From assembly GCA_023954175.1 (NCBI GenBank), contig JAMLIM010000011.1, positions 1 through 64,000 on the forward strand: a stretch of DNA of 64,000 bases. Reading direction: 5' to 3'. This document shows, one piece after another, positions 10,649 to 20,500 of the stretch. The notes under the pieces are model-generated. The model was given only the letters and a program-made list of their open reading frames with translations, was not told the DNA's origin and searched no databases. Source of the stretch: Rhizobacter sp. (GTDB lineage: Bacteria; Pseudomonadota; Gammaproteobacteria; Burkholderiales; Burkholderiaceae_C). Numbering within the stretch: position 1 is the first letter of the stretch; each line of letters begins with the position of its first letter. The position numbers and the translations under genes were made by a program.

Positions 10649-11050
10649 ATGCAAAGCCTGCTCTGCCACGCGAGCCTGATGGACTGCCGCCGCCTCTTCC
10701 TGCGCGACTACGAGGTCTGGGTCAACATCGGCGTGCACGATTTCGAGAAGCGCGGCGAGCAGCGCGTGCTGATCAACGTCGAGCTCTACGTGCCGCTCGC
10801 GCTGTCGACGCCGAAGGACGACGAGCTCGACGAGGTCGTCGACTACGATTTCATCCGCCGCACGATTGCGCTGCGCATCAGCAAGGGCCACGTGCACCTG
10901 CAGGAAACACTGTGCGACGAGGTGCTCGCGCTGATGCTCGAACACCCCCGCGTGCGCGCTGCGCGCGTCTCGACCGAAAAGCCCGATGTCTACCCCGACT
11001 GCGCCGCGGTCGGCGTCGAAGTCTTCGGCATCAAGGAAATCACGCCGTGA
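10649..11050 (+). CDS. folB: dihydroneopterin aldolase
   Basis: A 133-aa protein matching FolB in length and motifs: the start [22 protein letters not shown], then [10 protein letters not shown] with the acidic residue and active-site region, and the final [16 protein letters not shown]. FolB converts dihydroneopterin to 6-hydroxymethyldihydropterin plus glycolaldehyde in folate synthesis. It sits between the pteridine reductase and ttcA, overlapping ttcA by 4 nt (GTGA), so the three form one operon. Confidence 0.93.
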   Translation: MQSLLCHASLMDCRRLFLRDYEVWVNIGVHDFEKRGEQRVLINVELYVPLALSTPKDDELDEVVDYDFIRRTIALRISKGHVHLQETLCDEVLALMLEHPRVRAARVSTEKPDVYPDCAAVGVEVFGIKEITP

Positions 11051-12000
11051 TCACCACCGAAAGCCCCACCGAAACCGGCGCCAAGGCGCGCACGCAGCCC
11101 AACCCCCCGAAGCCCGGCGTCGAGGCCGCCAAGCTCGCCAAGCGGCTGCACCGTCAGGTCGGCCAGGCGATCGTCGACTTCAACATGATCGAGCCGGGCG
11201 ACAAGGTGATGGTTTGCGTTTCGGGCGGGAAGGACAGCTTTGCGCTGCTCGACATCCTGCTGTCGCTGCAGGCGCGCGCGCCGGTGCCGTTCGAACTCGT
11301 CGCCGTCAACCTCGACCAGAAGCAGCCGGGCTTCCCGGCCGAGGTGCTGCCCGACTATCTGAAGAGCCGCGGCGTGCCCTTCCACATCGAGAACCAGGAC
11401 ACGTACTCGATCGTCAAGCGCCTGATTCCCGAAGGCAAGACGATGTGCAGCCTGTGCTCGCGGCTGCGGCGCGGCATCCTGTACCGCGTCGCCGACGAAC
11501 TCGGCGCGACCAAGATCGCGCTCGGCCACCACCGCGACGACATGCTGCAGACCTTCTTCATGAACATGTTCTTCGGCAGCCGCCTGAAGGCGATGCCGCC
11601 CAAGCTCGTCAGCGACGACGGCCGCCACATCGTGATCCGCCCGCTCGCCTACGTCGCCGAAACCGACCTCGAACGCTGGGCCGCACGGCGCGAGTTTCCG
11701 ATCATCCCGTGCTCGCTTTGCGGCAGCCAGGACAACCTGCAACGCGTGCAGATGAAGCGCATGCTGCGCGAGTGGGAGCGCGAATACCCCGGCCGGCTCG
11801 ACAACATGTTCACCGCGCTCGGCAACGTCACGCCGTCGCACCTGCTGGATCGCAAGCTCTATCCGTTCACGACGCTCAAGACGACCGGCGTGCCGGACAA
11901 GGCGGGCGACAAGGCGTTCGACGACGATGAAGAAGAAGCCTGCGCGCCGGTTGCGGCGCCGTCCGGTCGCGTGCCGGTGAGGTGGCAGTTGCGGGAATAG
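11047..12000 (+). CDS. ttcA: tRNA 2-thiocytidine biosynthesis protein TtcA
   Basis: A 317-aa PP-loop ATPase that thiolates cytidine 32 of certain tRNAs using an iron-sulfur cluster. The PP-loop [12 protein letters not shown] and two CxxC pairs (MCSLCSR and IPCSLCGSQ) that hold the cluster are all present, as is [10 protein letters not shown]. The GTG start overlaps the folB stop; no nearer ATG would keep the N-terminal helix. Length and motif order match full-length TtcA, so the enzyme should be functional. Confidence 0.95.
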   Translation: MITTESPTETGAKARTQPNPPKPGVEAAKLAKRLHRQVGQAIVDFNMIEPGDKVMVCVSGGKDSFALLDILLSLQARAPVPFELVAVNLDQKQPGFPAEVLPDYLKSRGVPFHIENQDTYSIVKRLIPEGKTMCSLCSRLRRGILYRVADELGATKIALGHHRDDMLQTFFMNMFFGSRLKAMPPKLVSDDGRHIVIRPLAYVAETDLERWAARREFPIIPCSLCGSQDNLQRVQMKRMLREWEREYPGRLDNMFTALGNVTPSHLLDRKLYPFTTLKTTGVPDKAGDKAFDDDEEEACAPVAAPSGRVPVRWQLRE

Positions 12001-12093
12001 GCGACGGGATTGATCGGCGGGTCTGCTCGAGCGATTCGAAGCGCCTGGCATTCCAGCGTTGGAGCGAGCCGAGGCCAGCGGGTGGCCGACTGC

Positions 12094-12288
12094 GTTCATG
12101 TCCCCCGGCCCGGGCTGCGCCCGGGCCTCCTCCTTTACTTCACTCCGTCAGCCACCCGCCGCCCTCGGCGCGTCGCACCGCGTCGTGCGAGCTGCGCACG
12201 CCACCGACCGATCGGGTCGGTGGGGCGCATTGCGCAGTGAAGTAAAGGAGGAGGCGGCGGCCGAAGGCCGACGACGGGGGACATGAAC
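12094..12288. repeat. 195-bp nested inverted-repeat element between convergent genes
   Basis: Outer arms 12094-12106 and 12276-12288 are perfect 13-bp inverted repeats. Inner arms 12125-12143 and 12237-12255 are perfect 19-bp inverted repeats (gcctcctcctttacttcac and complement). Between outer and inner left arms lies a perfect 9-bp hairpin with a 3-nt loop (12107-12127), and the inner loop holds another 9-bp hairpin with a 5-nt loop (12201-12223). The whole could fold as one branched structure in RNA. It lies in the 444-bp gap after ttcA and before the convergent DUF6279 stop. It may be a dispersed MITE/REP-like element or a structured transcript end. Confidence 0.8.
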
Positions 12289-12411
12289 GGAGCAGTGCGC
12301 CCCAGCGGCCCGATCGCGCGCGCTTCAATCGGCCCGATCGCGTGCGCCTCAAGTCGGCGGGCATGAACAGGGCAGCACGTCCATGCGGCCCGAACGTGCG
12401 CGCCTCAAGTC
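12281..12411. repeat. two imperfect direct copies of a ~50-bp intergenic unit
   Basis: The stretch from 12282 (catgaacggagcag) to about 12330 is repeated in diverged form from 12362 (catgaacagggcag) to about 12411, both ending in a cggcccga...gcgcgc...tcaa pattern. A shorter third echo (cggcccgatcgcgtgcgcctcaagtc, split here by description) lies between them at about 12330-12355. No coding role is seen. Confidence 0.55.
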
Positions 12412-12444
12412 AGGGCTGCAGGCAAAGGCACGCCGCCAGTCGTG

Positions 12445-13353
12445 TCACGTCGGCGGCGGCCCCGACGCACCCCGCGGCTCCGCCGCCAACGCGCGCACAT
12501 CGTCTTCCCATCCCTTGAGCCGTTCGGCGGCCGCCTGGCGCTGCTTCTTCGTTGTCCCGTTGTGAAAGCGCGCACCGAAGTCGCAGCCGTAGCTTTTGAC
12601 ACGCTCCTGAGCCTCGCGCATCACGGGGTTCGGCGAGTACTGCACCTGATCCGCGAGCACGCGCAGCGCGGCCTGTGCCTGGGCCGGGCTGGCGCGTTCA
12701 CGCTGCAACCGGCGCACCGTCTGCAATACGACCTGCTGGCGCGCGACACGGTCGGTGAACCAGAGTTCGGCGTCGAAGGGTGAGGCCGCCAGCTCGCGCG
12801 TGATCCATTCGCGCTGCTTGTCATCGATGCTGCCGTAGAGCGTCTCCATCCGATCGACGGCGCGGTTGACGGCTTCCTTCAGCCGGTCCTTGCGATCGGC
12901 TTGCATGTAGTCCTTGCGGAAATCGGCGTTCGTCTTGTCGAAGCGGCTCTGCATGTGCGCCAGCTGCTCGGCATCGAGCGTCAGCGCGTGTTCGGCGATC
13001 GCCGGCAGCGCCTGCTCGAAGGTCTTGTTCGCCTGCGCCGCGATCTCGTCCCACCAGCGGCACACCTGTGCCGGCGTCACGTCGGCGACGATCTCGCTGC
13101 GCCCCCGCTGCAACAGCGCTGCGTAGACCGGCAGCTGCGTGCTGCGATGCCAGGCGTAGACCTCGCCAATCTGCTCGCGCACGCGTGTCGCCTGTGCGCT
13201 CGTGAAATCGACGTAGTTGTCGATCATCCAGTACGCCAGCGCCGGCACCTGCGGATAGGTGATGCGCAACACGCTGCAGCCCGCGAGCAGCACGACGCAA
13301 ATCGCGAGCACGCCGATAATCCGGGCTTTGGCGAACGACGGGAAAAGACGCAT
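12445..13353 (-). CDS. DUF6279-like lipoprotein
   Basis: A 302-aa predicted lipoprotein. After a basic N-terminus comes a hydrophobic stretch ending in the lipobox LLAGC, then a motif typical of the family ([21 protein letters not shown]). The rest is mostly helical with many charged residues and no known catalytic motif. It should be anchored in the outer or inner membrane facing the periplasm. Function is unknown. Its ATG (13353-13351 on the minus strand) shares two bases with the ATG of glmU on the plus strand; the signal peptide has no alternative methionine, so this start is firm. Confidence 0.8.
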   Translation of the reverse strand: MRLFPSFAKARIIGVLAICVVLLAGCSVLRITYPQVPALAYWMIDNYVDFTSAQATRVREQIGEVYAWHRSTQLPVYAALLQRGRSEIVADVTPAQVCRWWDEIAAQANKTFEQALPAIAEHALTLDAEQLAHMQSRFDKTNADFRKDYMQADRKDRLKEAVNRAVDRMETLYGSIDDKQREWITRELAASPFDAELWFTDRVARQQVVLQTVRRLQRERASPAQAQAALRVLADQVQYSPNPVMREAQERVKSYGCDFGARFHNGTTKKQRQAAAERLKGWEDDVRALAAEPRGASGPPPT

Positions 13354-14740
13354 GGCACTCGATATCGTGATCATGGCGGCGGGCAAGGGCACGCGCATGA
13401 AATCCGCGCTGCCCAAGGTGATGCACCGGCTCGCCGGTCGCAGCCTATTGCAACATGTTCTCGATACCGCGGCGCAGCTCGGGGCTGATCGCATCGTCAC
13501 GATCACCGGGCACGGGGCGGATCGGGTCGAGTCCACCGTCGCTGCGCCCGGCCTTGTCTTCGTGCGCCAGGAGCCGCAGCTCGGCACCGGGCACGCCGTG
13601 CTGCAGGCCGTGCCCCGGCTGCACGACGACGGCACGACGCTGATCCTCAACGGCGACGTGCCCTTGATCGAGGCGGCGACGGCGCAGGCGCTGATCGCCG
13701 CCGCCGATGGCGCGAACCTCGCGCTGCTCACCATCGACCTTGCCGACCCGACCGGCTACGGCCGCGTGCTGCGCGGCGACCCGGCGGGGCGCGACGCCGA
13801 CGAGGGCGGGCGCGTGCGCGGCATCGTCGAGGAGAAGGACGCGACGCCGGCGCAGCGCGCGATCCGCGAGATCTACACCGGCATCATGGCGGTGCCGACG
13901 GCGCACCTGAAGCGCTGGCTCGCCGCGCTCACGAACGACAACGCCCAGCAGGAGTACTACCTGACCGACATCGTCGCGATGGCGGTTGCCGACCGCGTGC
14001 CGGTCGTCACCGCCAACCCGCGCCACGAGGCCGAAGTGCTCGGCGTCAACAGCCCGCTGCAGCTTGCCGAACTCGAGCGGCGCTACCAGCGCGCGCAGGC
14101 CGACACGCTGATGGAGGCCGGCGTGCGGCTGGCCGACCCCGCGCGCTTCGACCTGCGTGGCGAGATGCATTGCGCGGCGGACGTCGAGATCGACGTCGGC
14201 TGCGTGTTCGAAGGCAAGGTCAGCCTGGGCGACGGCGTGCGCATCGGCCCGCATTGCGTGATCCGCGATGCGACGGTCGCCGCCGGCGCGGTGATCCAGG
14301 CGTTCAGCCACATCGACGGCGCGGCGATCGGCGCCGGTGCGCTCGTCGGGCCCTTCGCGCGGCTGCGCCCCGGCGCGACGCTCGGCGAGGAGGTGCACAT
14401 CGGCAACTTCGTCGAGGTCAAGAACGCGACGCTGGCGCGCGGCGCGAAGGCCAATCACCTCGCCTACCTGGGCGATTCGAGCGTCGGCGAACGCGTCAAC
14501 TTCGGCGCCGGCAGCATCACCGCCAACTACGACGGCGCCAACAAGCTGCGCACCGAGATCGGCGCCGACGCGCACATCGGCTCCAATTGCGTGCTCGTCG
14601 CGCCGGTGGCGATCGGTGCCGGCGCGACGATCGGCGGCGGCTCGACGATCACCGAGGACGCGCCGGCCGGCAAGCTGACCGTCGCCCGCGCCCGGCAGGC
14701 GACGCTCGAGAACTGGAAGCGGCCGACGAAGACGCGCTGA
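13352..14740 (+). CDS. glmU: bifunctional UDP-GlcNAc pyrophosphorylase / glucosamine-1-phosphate acetyltransferase
   Basis: A 462-aa GlmU, close to the 456 aa of E. coli. The N-terminal uridylyltransferase has [15 protein letters not shown]; the C-terminal half is a left-handed beta-helix of hexapeptide repeats with [12 protein letters not shown] and [20 protein letters not shown], which carry the acetyltransferase site. It makes UDP-GlcNAc for peptidoglycan and LPS. ATG 13352 is the only start keeping the first beta-strand before AAGKG; a start at 13373 would cut it off. It overlaps the divergent lipoprotein start by two bases. Confidence 0.96.
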   Translation: MALDIVIMAAGKGTRMKSALPKVMHRLAGRSLLQHVLDTAAQLGADRIVTITGHGADRVESTVAAPGLVFVRQEPQLGTGHAVLQAVPRLHDDGTTLILNGDVPLIEAATAQALIAAADGANLALLTIDLADPTGYGRVLRGDPAGRDADEGGRVRGIVEEKDATPAQRAIREIYTGIMAVPTAHLKRWLAALTNDNAQQEYYLTDIVAMAVADRVPVVTANPRHEAEVLGVNSPLQLAELERRYQRAQADTLMEAGVRLADPARFDLRGEMHCAADVEIDVGCVFEGKVSLGDGVRIGPHCVIRDATVAAGAVIQAFSHIDGAAIGAGALVGPFARLRPGATLGEEVHIGNFVEVKNATLARGAKANHLAYLGDSSVGERVNFGAGSITANYDGANKLRTEIGADAHIGSNCVLVAPVAIGAGATIGGGSTITEDAPAGKLTVARARQATLENWKRPTKTR

Positions 14741-14757
14741 GCGGCGCGGCCTGTTCG

Positions 14758-14779
14758 CGCGCCGGTGCGGTTCGGCGCG
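14758..14779. terminator. hairpin between the convergent glmU and cnoX stops
   Basis: A perfect 7-bp stem (cgcgccg / cggcgcg) with an 8-nt loop fills the 39-bp gap between the two convergent stop codons. There is no T-run, so it may act as a bidirectional but weak terminator or as a Rho-assisted one. Confidence 0.4.
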
Positions 14780-15730
14780 TCAGTTCAGCGCCATGCTCAG
14801 CTTGCGGCGGTAGCTGTCGATGACGGGGTCGCTGGCGACGGCCGTTGCGGCAAGCCCGGTGACTTCGAGCGTGCCCTTGGCGGCGGCCGGCGCGGCGGCG
14901 GCCTTCGGCGCCGGCTTCGTCATCAGCTCGAGGATCGCGACGTAGGTCTTGCGTGCGAGCTCGTCGCGCCAGGTCTTGTCGCGCATCACGATCTCGAGCA
15001 GTTCGTCCATCGCCTCGCTGAAGCGGCCGGCGGCGAAGTGGCGCTGCGCGAGCTCGAAGCGGGCCTCGAAGTCGCGCTTGTTCTGCGCGATCGCGGCGGC
15101 GAGTGCGTCCGGGCTGCGCGCGCCGGCGTCGGCCTCGACGGCCGCGAGCCAGTGGCCAAGCGCGGCGATGCGCAGATCGGCGATCGCGCGCGGGGCCATC
15201 GGGTCGAACGCGGCGCGGGCGTCGGCGTTGCGCCCCTGCTGGAGCAGCAGCATGACCATTTCGCCGCGCGCAACGTCGTTGCCCGGGTTGGCGGCGAGCG
15301 CCTGCTCCAGGCGCGCGAGCGCGGCATCGGCGTCGCCTTCGGCCGCGAGCGCCTCGGCCTCCTCGATCTTCTCCTCGGCTTCGAGCAGTTCCTCGGTCGG
15401 CACGTGGCGGTCGAGGAACTCGCGCACCTGCGCTTCGGGCAGCGCGCCGACGAAGCCGTCCACCGGCTGGCCCTGGTGGAACAGCACGCAAAACGGGATC
15501 GAGCGCACGCCGAAGGCCTGGCTCAGCTGGCTGGCGATTTCGGGCTGGTCGTCGCTGTTGAGCTTGGCGAGCTTGAAGCGTCCGCCGTAGGCGGCCTCGA
15601 TCTTTTCGAGGAGGGGGCCGAGCGTGCGGCAGGGCCCGCACCAGGGCGCCCAGATGTCGAGCAGCACCGGTTGGTGCATCGACGCCTCGATGACGTCGGC
15701 CTCGAAATTCTGCAGGGTGATGTCGTTCAT
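14780..15730 (-). CDS. cnoX: CnoX/YbbN-type thioredoxin-TPR protein
   Basis: A 316-aa cytoplasmic protein. The N-terminal thioredoxin fold has an intact WCGPC at residues 30-34 and the cis-proline loop VRSIPFCVLF; from about residue 115 the chain is helical with TPR-like pairs (AEGDADAALARLEQALAANPGN). This is the layout of the chaperedoxin CnoX (YbbN), which guards stressed proteins and hands them to chaperones. E. coli CnoX has SxxC; here the full CxxC suggests real oxidoreductase activity, as known for some alphaproteobacterial and betaproteobacterial versions. Stop is convergent with glmU. Confidence 0.87.
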   Translation of the reverse strand: MNDITLQNFEADVIEASMHQPVLLDIWAPWCGPCRTLGPLLEKIEAAYGGRFKLAKLNSDDQPEIASQLSQAFGVRSIPFCVLFHQGQPVDGFVGALPEAQVREFLDRHVPTEELLEAEEKIEEAEALAAEGDADAALARLEQALAANPGNDVARGEMVMLLLQQGRNADARAAFDPMAPRAIADLRIAALGHWLAAVEADAGARSPDALAAAIAQNKRDFEARFELAQRHFAAGRFSEAMDELLEIVMRDKTWRDELARKTYVAILELMTKPAPKAAAAPAAAKGTLEVTGLAATAVASDPVIDSYRRKLSMALN

Positions 15731-15833
15731 GTCTGTGGATTCAATTTGTGGGGCCTGGCGTCATTTTCGCGCGGCGGGTGCCGGGCGCGGATCACGGATC
15801 AGTCAGGGTCGAACGGCAGGGCGGCGCCGCGGA

Positions 15834-16250
15834 TCATGGACGAACCGCACGGCTGCGCCTTGCCGTGCGCACGAACACGTCGCGGCCGCGTGCGTTGCGC
15901 TCGAGGCGGCGCGCGACGTTGCCGCAGACGAGGTCGCACAGCGCGTAGACCGAGGGGTCGGCGATGCGGTAGTACACGCTCGTGCCGCGCACCTCGCGCT
16001 CGACCAGCCCGTGCTGCGTCAGCAGGGCCAGATGGCGCGAGACGTTGGCGGCGGTGAAGCCGCACAGCTGCGCGAGCTCACCGACGTTGCGCTCGCCGCC
16101 ACGCAGCAGGTTGAGCAGATTCAGGCGCGTCGGTTCGGACAGCACCTGGAAATAGGCGGCGACCTGCTCGAGCGCCTCCTTGGGCAGACCTTCCATGCGG
16201 GGACAGGCATTCGATTGCGAAGTCGCCATCATGCCCGATTGACTCTTCAT
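15834..16250 (-). CDS. ArsR-family repressor of the sulfide/RND cluster
   Basis: A 138-aa winged-helix regulator. It has the family core AAYFQVLSEPTRLNLLNLL, recognition helix TAANVSRHLALL and wing REVRGTSVYYRIAD. Cysteines are at 16, 63, 105 and 109; Cys63 lies just before the recognition helix and 105/109 in the C-terminal helix. That roughly recalls the two redox cysteines of sulfide sensors such as SqrR and BigR, but metal sensing is also possible. The gene is divergent from the RND/SQR operon across a 138-bp AT-rich gap with a dyad over the promoter. ATG 16250 is used; an internal ATG at about 16230 is an alternative. Confidence 0.85.
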   Translation of the reverse strand: MKSQSGMMATSQSNACPRMEGLPKEALEQVAAYFQVLSEPTRLNLLNLLRGGERNVGELAQLCGFTAANVSRHLALLTQHGLVEREVRGTSVYYRIADPSVYALCDLVCGNVARRLERNARGRDVFVRTARRSRAVRP

Positions 16251-16277
16251 CGTGTGTGCACTTGCGTGAGAATGTAC

Positions 16278-16306
16278 TTGACTATTTAACTGAATACGCA
16301 AATAAT
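16278..16306 (+). promoter_or_regulatory. sigma-70-type promoter of the RND/SQR operon
   Basis: TTGACT at 16278-16283, exactly 17 bp, then AATAAT at 16301-16306. Each box has one mismatch to consensus. It is the only AT-rich patch in this part of the window and points toward the adaptor gene whose ATG is at 16389, leaving a leader of about 75 nt. Confidence 0.7.
16283..16304. promoter_or_regulatory. candidate ArsR-type operator dyad
   Basis: An imperfect 22-bp dyad bounded by TATTT and AAATA lies in the spacer between the -35 and -10 boxes. This is where an ArsR-family dimer would block RNA polymerase. Only the outer 5 bp of each arm match well, so the exact site is uncertain. Confidence 0.45.
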
Positions 16307-16388
16307 ACATCAAGAACTTGCGCAAGGCCAGCGTTTTGTATCGATCCGATGGGGGATCCGGCGCTTGCGGCACGACACGGAGGAATGC

Positions 16389-17519
16389 ATGGGTGAGTCG
16401 ATGGTGCGTGGTGTGGCCTTGCTGGCGGCCTGGTTGGCTGCCGGCGCAGTGGCGGCGGCGCCCGTCGCGGCCGGCGGCACGCCTGCAACCGGCGGCGCGC
16501 TGGCGACCGCGCCGGTGCAGCAGCTGAACACCGCTGCCGGCCGCACCTTCGACGCCGTCGTCGAGGCGGTGCGCCAGACCGTGATCGCGGCGCAGGTGCC
16601 GGGCGCAGTGACGGCGCTCGACGTCAAGGCGGGGGACGCCGTCAAGGCCGGCCAGGAGCTGGTGCGCATCGACGCCCGCGCCGCCGAGCAAAGCGCGAAC
16701 GCGAGCGCGGCGCAGGTGCAGTCGGCACAGGCCCTGCTCGACGTCGCGCGCAAGGACTTCGAGCGCCAGCAGCAACTGTTCCAGAAGAACTACATCAGCC
16801 AAGCCGCCCTCGAGCGCGCCGAGTCGCAGTTCAAGGCGGCGCAGGCGCAGGCCGCGGCGCTGCTGTCGCAGGCGGGCGCCGCGCGCACGCAATCGGGCTT
16901 CTACGTCGTGCGCGCACCCTATGCCGGCATCGTCGCTGAGGTACCGGCCACGGTCGGTGACATGGCGATGCCCGGGCGCACGCTGATGACGCTCTACGCG
17001 CCCGGCGCGTTGCGCGTGACGGCGTCCGTGCCGCAATCGGCGCTGGACGGTTCCGGCGAAACAGGTGGCGAAACAGGTGGCGCGAAGGGCAGCGCAAAAG
17101 CTGGTGAAAAGGGCGGCGCCTTGAGCGGCGTGCGGGTCGAGTTCCCCGCGCTGCCCGCCGATCGCCGCTGGATGGACGCGGCCGAGGTGCAGTTGCTGCC
17201 GACCGTCGACGCGGCGACGCACAGCGTGACGCTGCGCGTGCCGCTGCCCGTCGGGATGCAGGGCGTTGCTCCCGGCAGCTTCGCGCGCGTCTGGTTGCCG
17301 GGCGCGACGCAAGGGGCGGCGCGCTACGCCGTCCCTGTGTCGGCGATCGTGCGGCGCGCGGAGATGACCGGCGTCTACGTCGTCGACGCGAAGGGCACGC
17401 CCTTGCTGCGCCAGGTGCGGCTCGGGCGTGCGCAGGGCGATGCGGTCGAGGTGCTCGCGGGGCTGTCTGCCGGTGAGCGCGTCGCGCTCGACCCGCAGGC
17501 AGCCGCGCGGGTTCGCTGA
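16389..17519 (+). CDS. RND efflux periplasmic adaptor subunit
   Basis: A 376-aa membrane-fusion protein. A signal peptide (residues 1-28, ending AAGAVAAAP) precedes the lipoyl half (GAVTALDVKAGDAVKAGQELVRID), a coiled-coil hairpin (ERQQQLFQKNYISQAALERAESQ) and the second half (YVVRAPYAGIVAEVPATVGDMA). Residues around 217-240 are a low-complexity Gly/Glu/Thr/Lys insert with a short 12-bp DNA repeat (near 17055-17080). ATG 16389 has GGAGGA 4 nt upstream, and it gives a good signal peptide. First gene of the operon; it links the RND pump encoded 9 bp downstream to a TolC-type channel. Confidence 0.9.
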   Translation: MGESMVRGVALLAAWLAAGAVAAAPVAAGGTPATGGALATAPVQQLNTAAGRTFDAVVEAVRQTVIAAQVPGAVTALDVKAGDAVKAGQELVRIDARAAEQSANASAAQVQSAQALLDVARKDFERQQQLFQKNYISQAALERAESQFKAAQAQAAALLSQAGAARTQSGFYVVRAPYAGIVAEVPATVGDMAMPGRTLMTLYAPGALRVTASVPQSALDGSGETGGETGGAKGSAKAGEKGGALSGVRVEFPALPADRRWMDAAEVQLLPTVDAATHSVTLRVPLPVGMQGVAPGSFARVWLPGATQGAARYAVPVSAIVRRAEMTGVYVVDAKGTPLLRQVRLGRAQGDAVEVLAGLSAGERVALDPQAAARVR

Positions 17520-17528
17520 GGCGCAACG

Positions 17529-20500
17529 ATGAAGCCCACGCTCGGCATCTCGGGTCGCATCGCCGGCTATTTTCAGTCGGCGCAGATCACGCCGCTGCTC
17601 GCGCTCGTCGCGCTGCTGCTGGGCATCTTCGCGGTGCTCGTCACGCCGCGCGAAGAAGAGCCGCAGATCAACGTGACGATGGCCAACGTGCTGATCCCGT
17701 TCCCGGGCGCCGCCGTGCGCGACGTCGAACAGATGGTCGCCGCGCCGGCCGAGCAGGTGCTGGCGCAGATCGCCGGCGTCGAGCACGTGATGTCGGTCTC
17801 GCGGCCGGGCCTCGCGATCGTCACCGTGCAGTTCAAGGTCGGTGTGCCGCGCATCGAGGCGCTGGTGCGGCTCTACGACACCGTGAACTCGAACGCCGAC
17901 TGGCTGCCGCGCGGCCTCGGCGTACTGGCGCCGATCATCAAGCCCAAGGGCATCGACGACGTGCCGATCGTCACGCTGACGCTGTTCAGCACCAATCCGC
18001 AGACCGGCTCGTACGACCTCGAGCGCGTCGCGCACAGCATCGAGGAAGACCTCAAGCGCGTGCCCGGCACGCGCGAGGTGACGACGATCGGCGGGCCGGG
18101 CCGGGCGCTGCGCATCGAGATCGACCCCGCGCGCATGGCGGGCAGCGGCATCACGGTGCCCGACCTGCGCGCCACGCTGTTGTCGGCCAATCTCGGCCTG
18201 CCGGTGGGTGACCTCGTCACCGGCAACCAGTCGGTGGCGATCGAATCCGGCCCGTTCCTGAAGGACGCGCGCGAGGTGGGCGAGCTCGTCGTCGGCGTGC
18301 ATGGCGGCAAGCCGGTGTTCCTGCAGGACGTGGCGACCGTCATCGACGGGCCGCTGCCGGCGCTGCGCTATGTGTGGCATGGGGTGGCAGGCAAGGACGG
18401 CGGCAGCTTCCCCGCCGTCACGATCAGCGTCACGAAGAAGCCGGGCGAGAACGCGATCGACGTCGCCAACGCGGTGATGGAGCGCGTGCAGAGCTTGAAG
18501 AACACCGTGATCCCCGCCGACGTGCAGGTCGCCGAGACGCGCAACTACGGCGCGACGGCGAACGACAAGGCGATCAAGCTGATTCAGAAGCTGCTGTTCG
18601 CCACGGCCGCGGTCGTCGCGCTCGTCTTCATCGCCTTGGGCCGGCGCGAGGCGGCGATCGTCGGCACCGCCGTGATCCTCACGCTGACGGTGACGCTCTT
18701 CGCGTCCTGGGCCTGGGGCTTCACGCTCAACCGGGTGTCGCTGTTCGCGCTGATCTTCTCGATCGGCATCCTCGTCGACGACGCGATCGTCGTCGTCGAG
18801 AACATTCACCGCCACCAGCAGCTCCACCCCGGCAAGACGCTGGTGCAGATCATTCCCGGCGCGGTGGACGAGGTCGGCGGGCCGACGATCCTCGCGACGC
18901 TGACGGTGATCGCCGCCCTGTTGCCGATGGCCTTCGTCTCGGGGCTGATGGGGCCGTACATGAGCCCGATCCCGATCAACGCGAGCATGGGCATGATCCT
19001 GTCGCTCGCGATCGCGTTCGTCGTCACGCCCTGGCTGGCGCGGATCTGGATGAAGGCAGTGCCGGCGTCGGCGGGTGCAGCCGACGCGGCCACCGACGGC
19101 ACGCACAGCGTCCAGCCGCACGGCCTGTCGGCGCGCCTCGCACCGCTCTTCGCGCGCATCTTCGCGCCCTTGCTCGACGAGCGGCGCGGCGGGCGCAATC
19201 GCGGCCTGCTGTGGGCCGGCGTTGCGCTGCTGATCGCGATCTCGGTCGCGCTGCCGGCGATGGGCCTCGTCGTGCTCAAGATGCTGCCGTTCGACAACAA
19301 GTCGGAGTTCCAGGTCATCGTCGACATGCCCGCCGGCACGCCGGTCGAGCAGACGGCGGCCGTGCTGGGCGAGCTCGGCGCGCATCTGGCCACCGTCCCG
19401 GAAGTGACCGACTACCAGGCCTACGCCGGCACCGCAGCGCCGATCAACTTCAACGGCCTCGTGCGCCAGTACTACCTGCGCAGCGGCGGCGAGGTCGGCG
19501 ACCTGCAGGTCAACCTCACCGACAAGCACCATCGCGACGAGCAAAGCCACGCGATCGCGACCCGGCTGCGTCCGGCGCTGCAGGAGATCGGCAAGCGTCA
19601 CGGCGGCAACGTCAAGGTCGTCGAGGTGCCGCCTGGGCCGCCCGTGCTCTCGCCGCTCGTCGCCGAGATCTACGGCCCCGAGGCGGCGGGCCGGCGCGAA
19701 GTCGCGAAGGCCGTGCGCGCGGTGTTCGCCGGCACGCCGGGCGTCGTCGACATCGACGACAGCAGCATCGCCGATGCGCCGAAGAAGCTCCTGATCGTCG
19801 ACCGGCGCAAGGCGGCGATGCTCGGCGTGTCGCAGCAGGAGATCGTCTCCACGCTGCGCGCCGGCCTCTCGGGCGAGGCCACGGCCTACCTGCATGACGC
19901 CAGCAAGTACCCGGCTGCCGCGACGATTGCACTGCCCGCCGACCGTCATGGCGACCTCGATGCGCTGCTCCAGCTTGCGGTTCGCAACGCGCAGGGCCAG
20001 CTCGTCGCCATCCGCGAACTCGTGACGGTGAGCGACACCCTGCGCGAGCAACCGGTCTATCACAAGGACTTGCTGCCGGTGAACTACGTCGTCGCCGACA
20101 TGGCCGGCGCGCTCGACAGCCCGCTGTACGGCATGTTCGAAATGCGCGGCGCGGTGAATGCGCTGCCGACGCCCGGCGGCGGCACGCTCGACGAGCACTT
20201 CATCAGCCCACCGCAGGACCCCTACCGCGGCTACTCGATCAAGTGGGACGGCGAGTGGCAGATCACCTACGAGACCTTTCGCGACATGGGCGCGGCCTAT
20301 GCGGTCGGCCTGGTGCTGATCTACCTGCTCGTCGTCGCGCAATTCGGCTCTTACTTGACGCCGCTCATCATCATGGCGCCGATTCCGCTCACGATCATCG
20401 GCGTGATGCCAGGCCACGCCTTGCTGGGCGCGCAGTTCACCGCGACGAGCATGATCGGCATGATCGCGCTCGCCGGGATCATCGTGCGCAACTCGATCCT

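Noticed and set aside
15834..16250. The ArsR-family regulator as a plain arsenic sensor
   Set aside because: It lacks the CxC motif of the ArsR recognition helix and there are no arsenic-resistance genes nearby.
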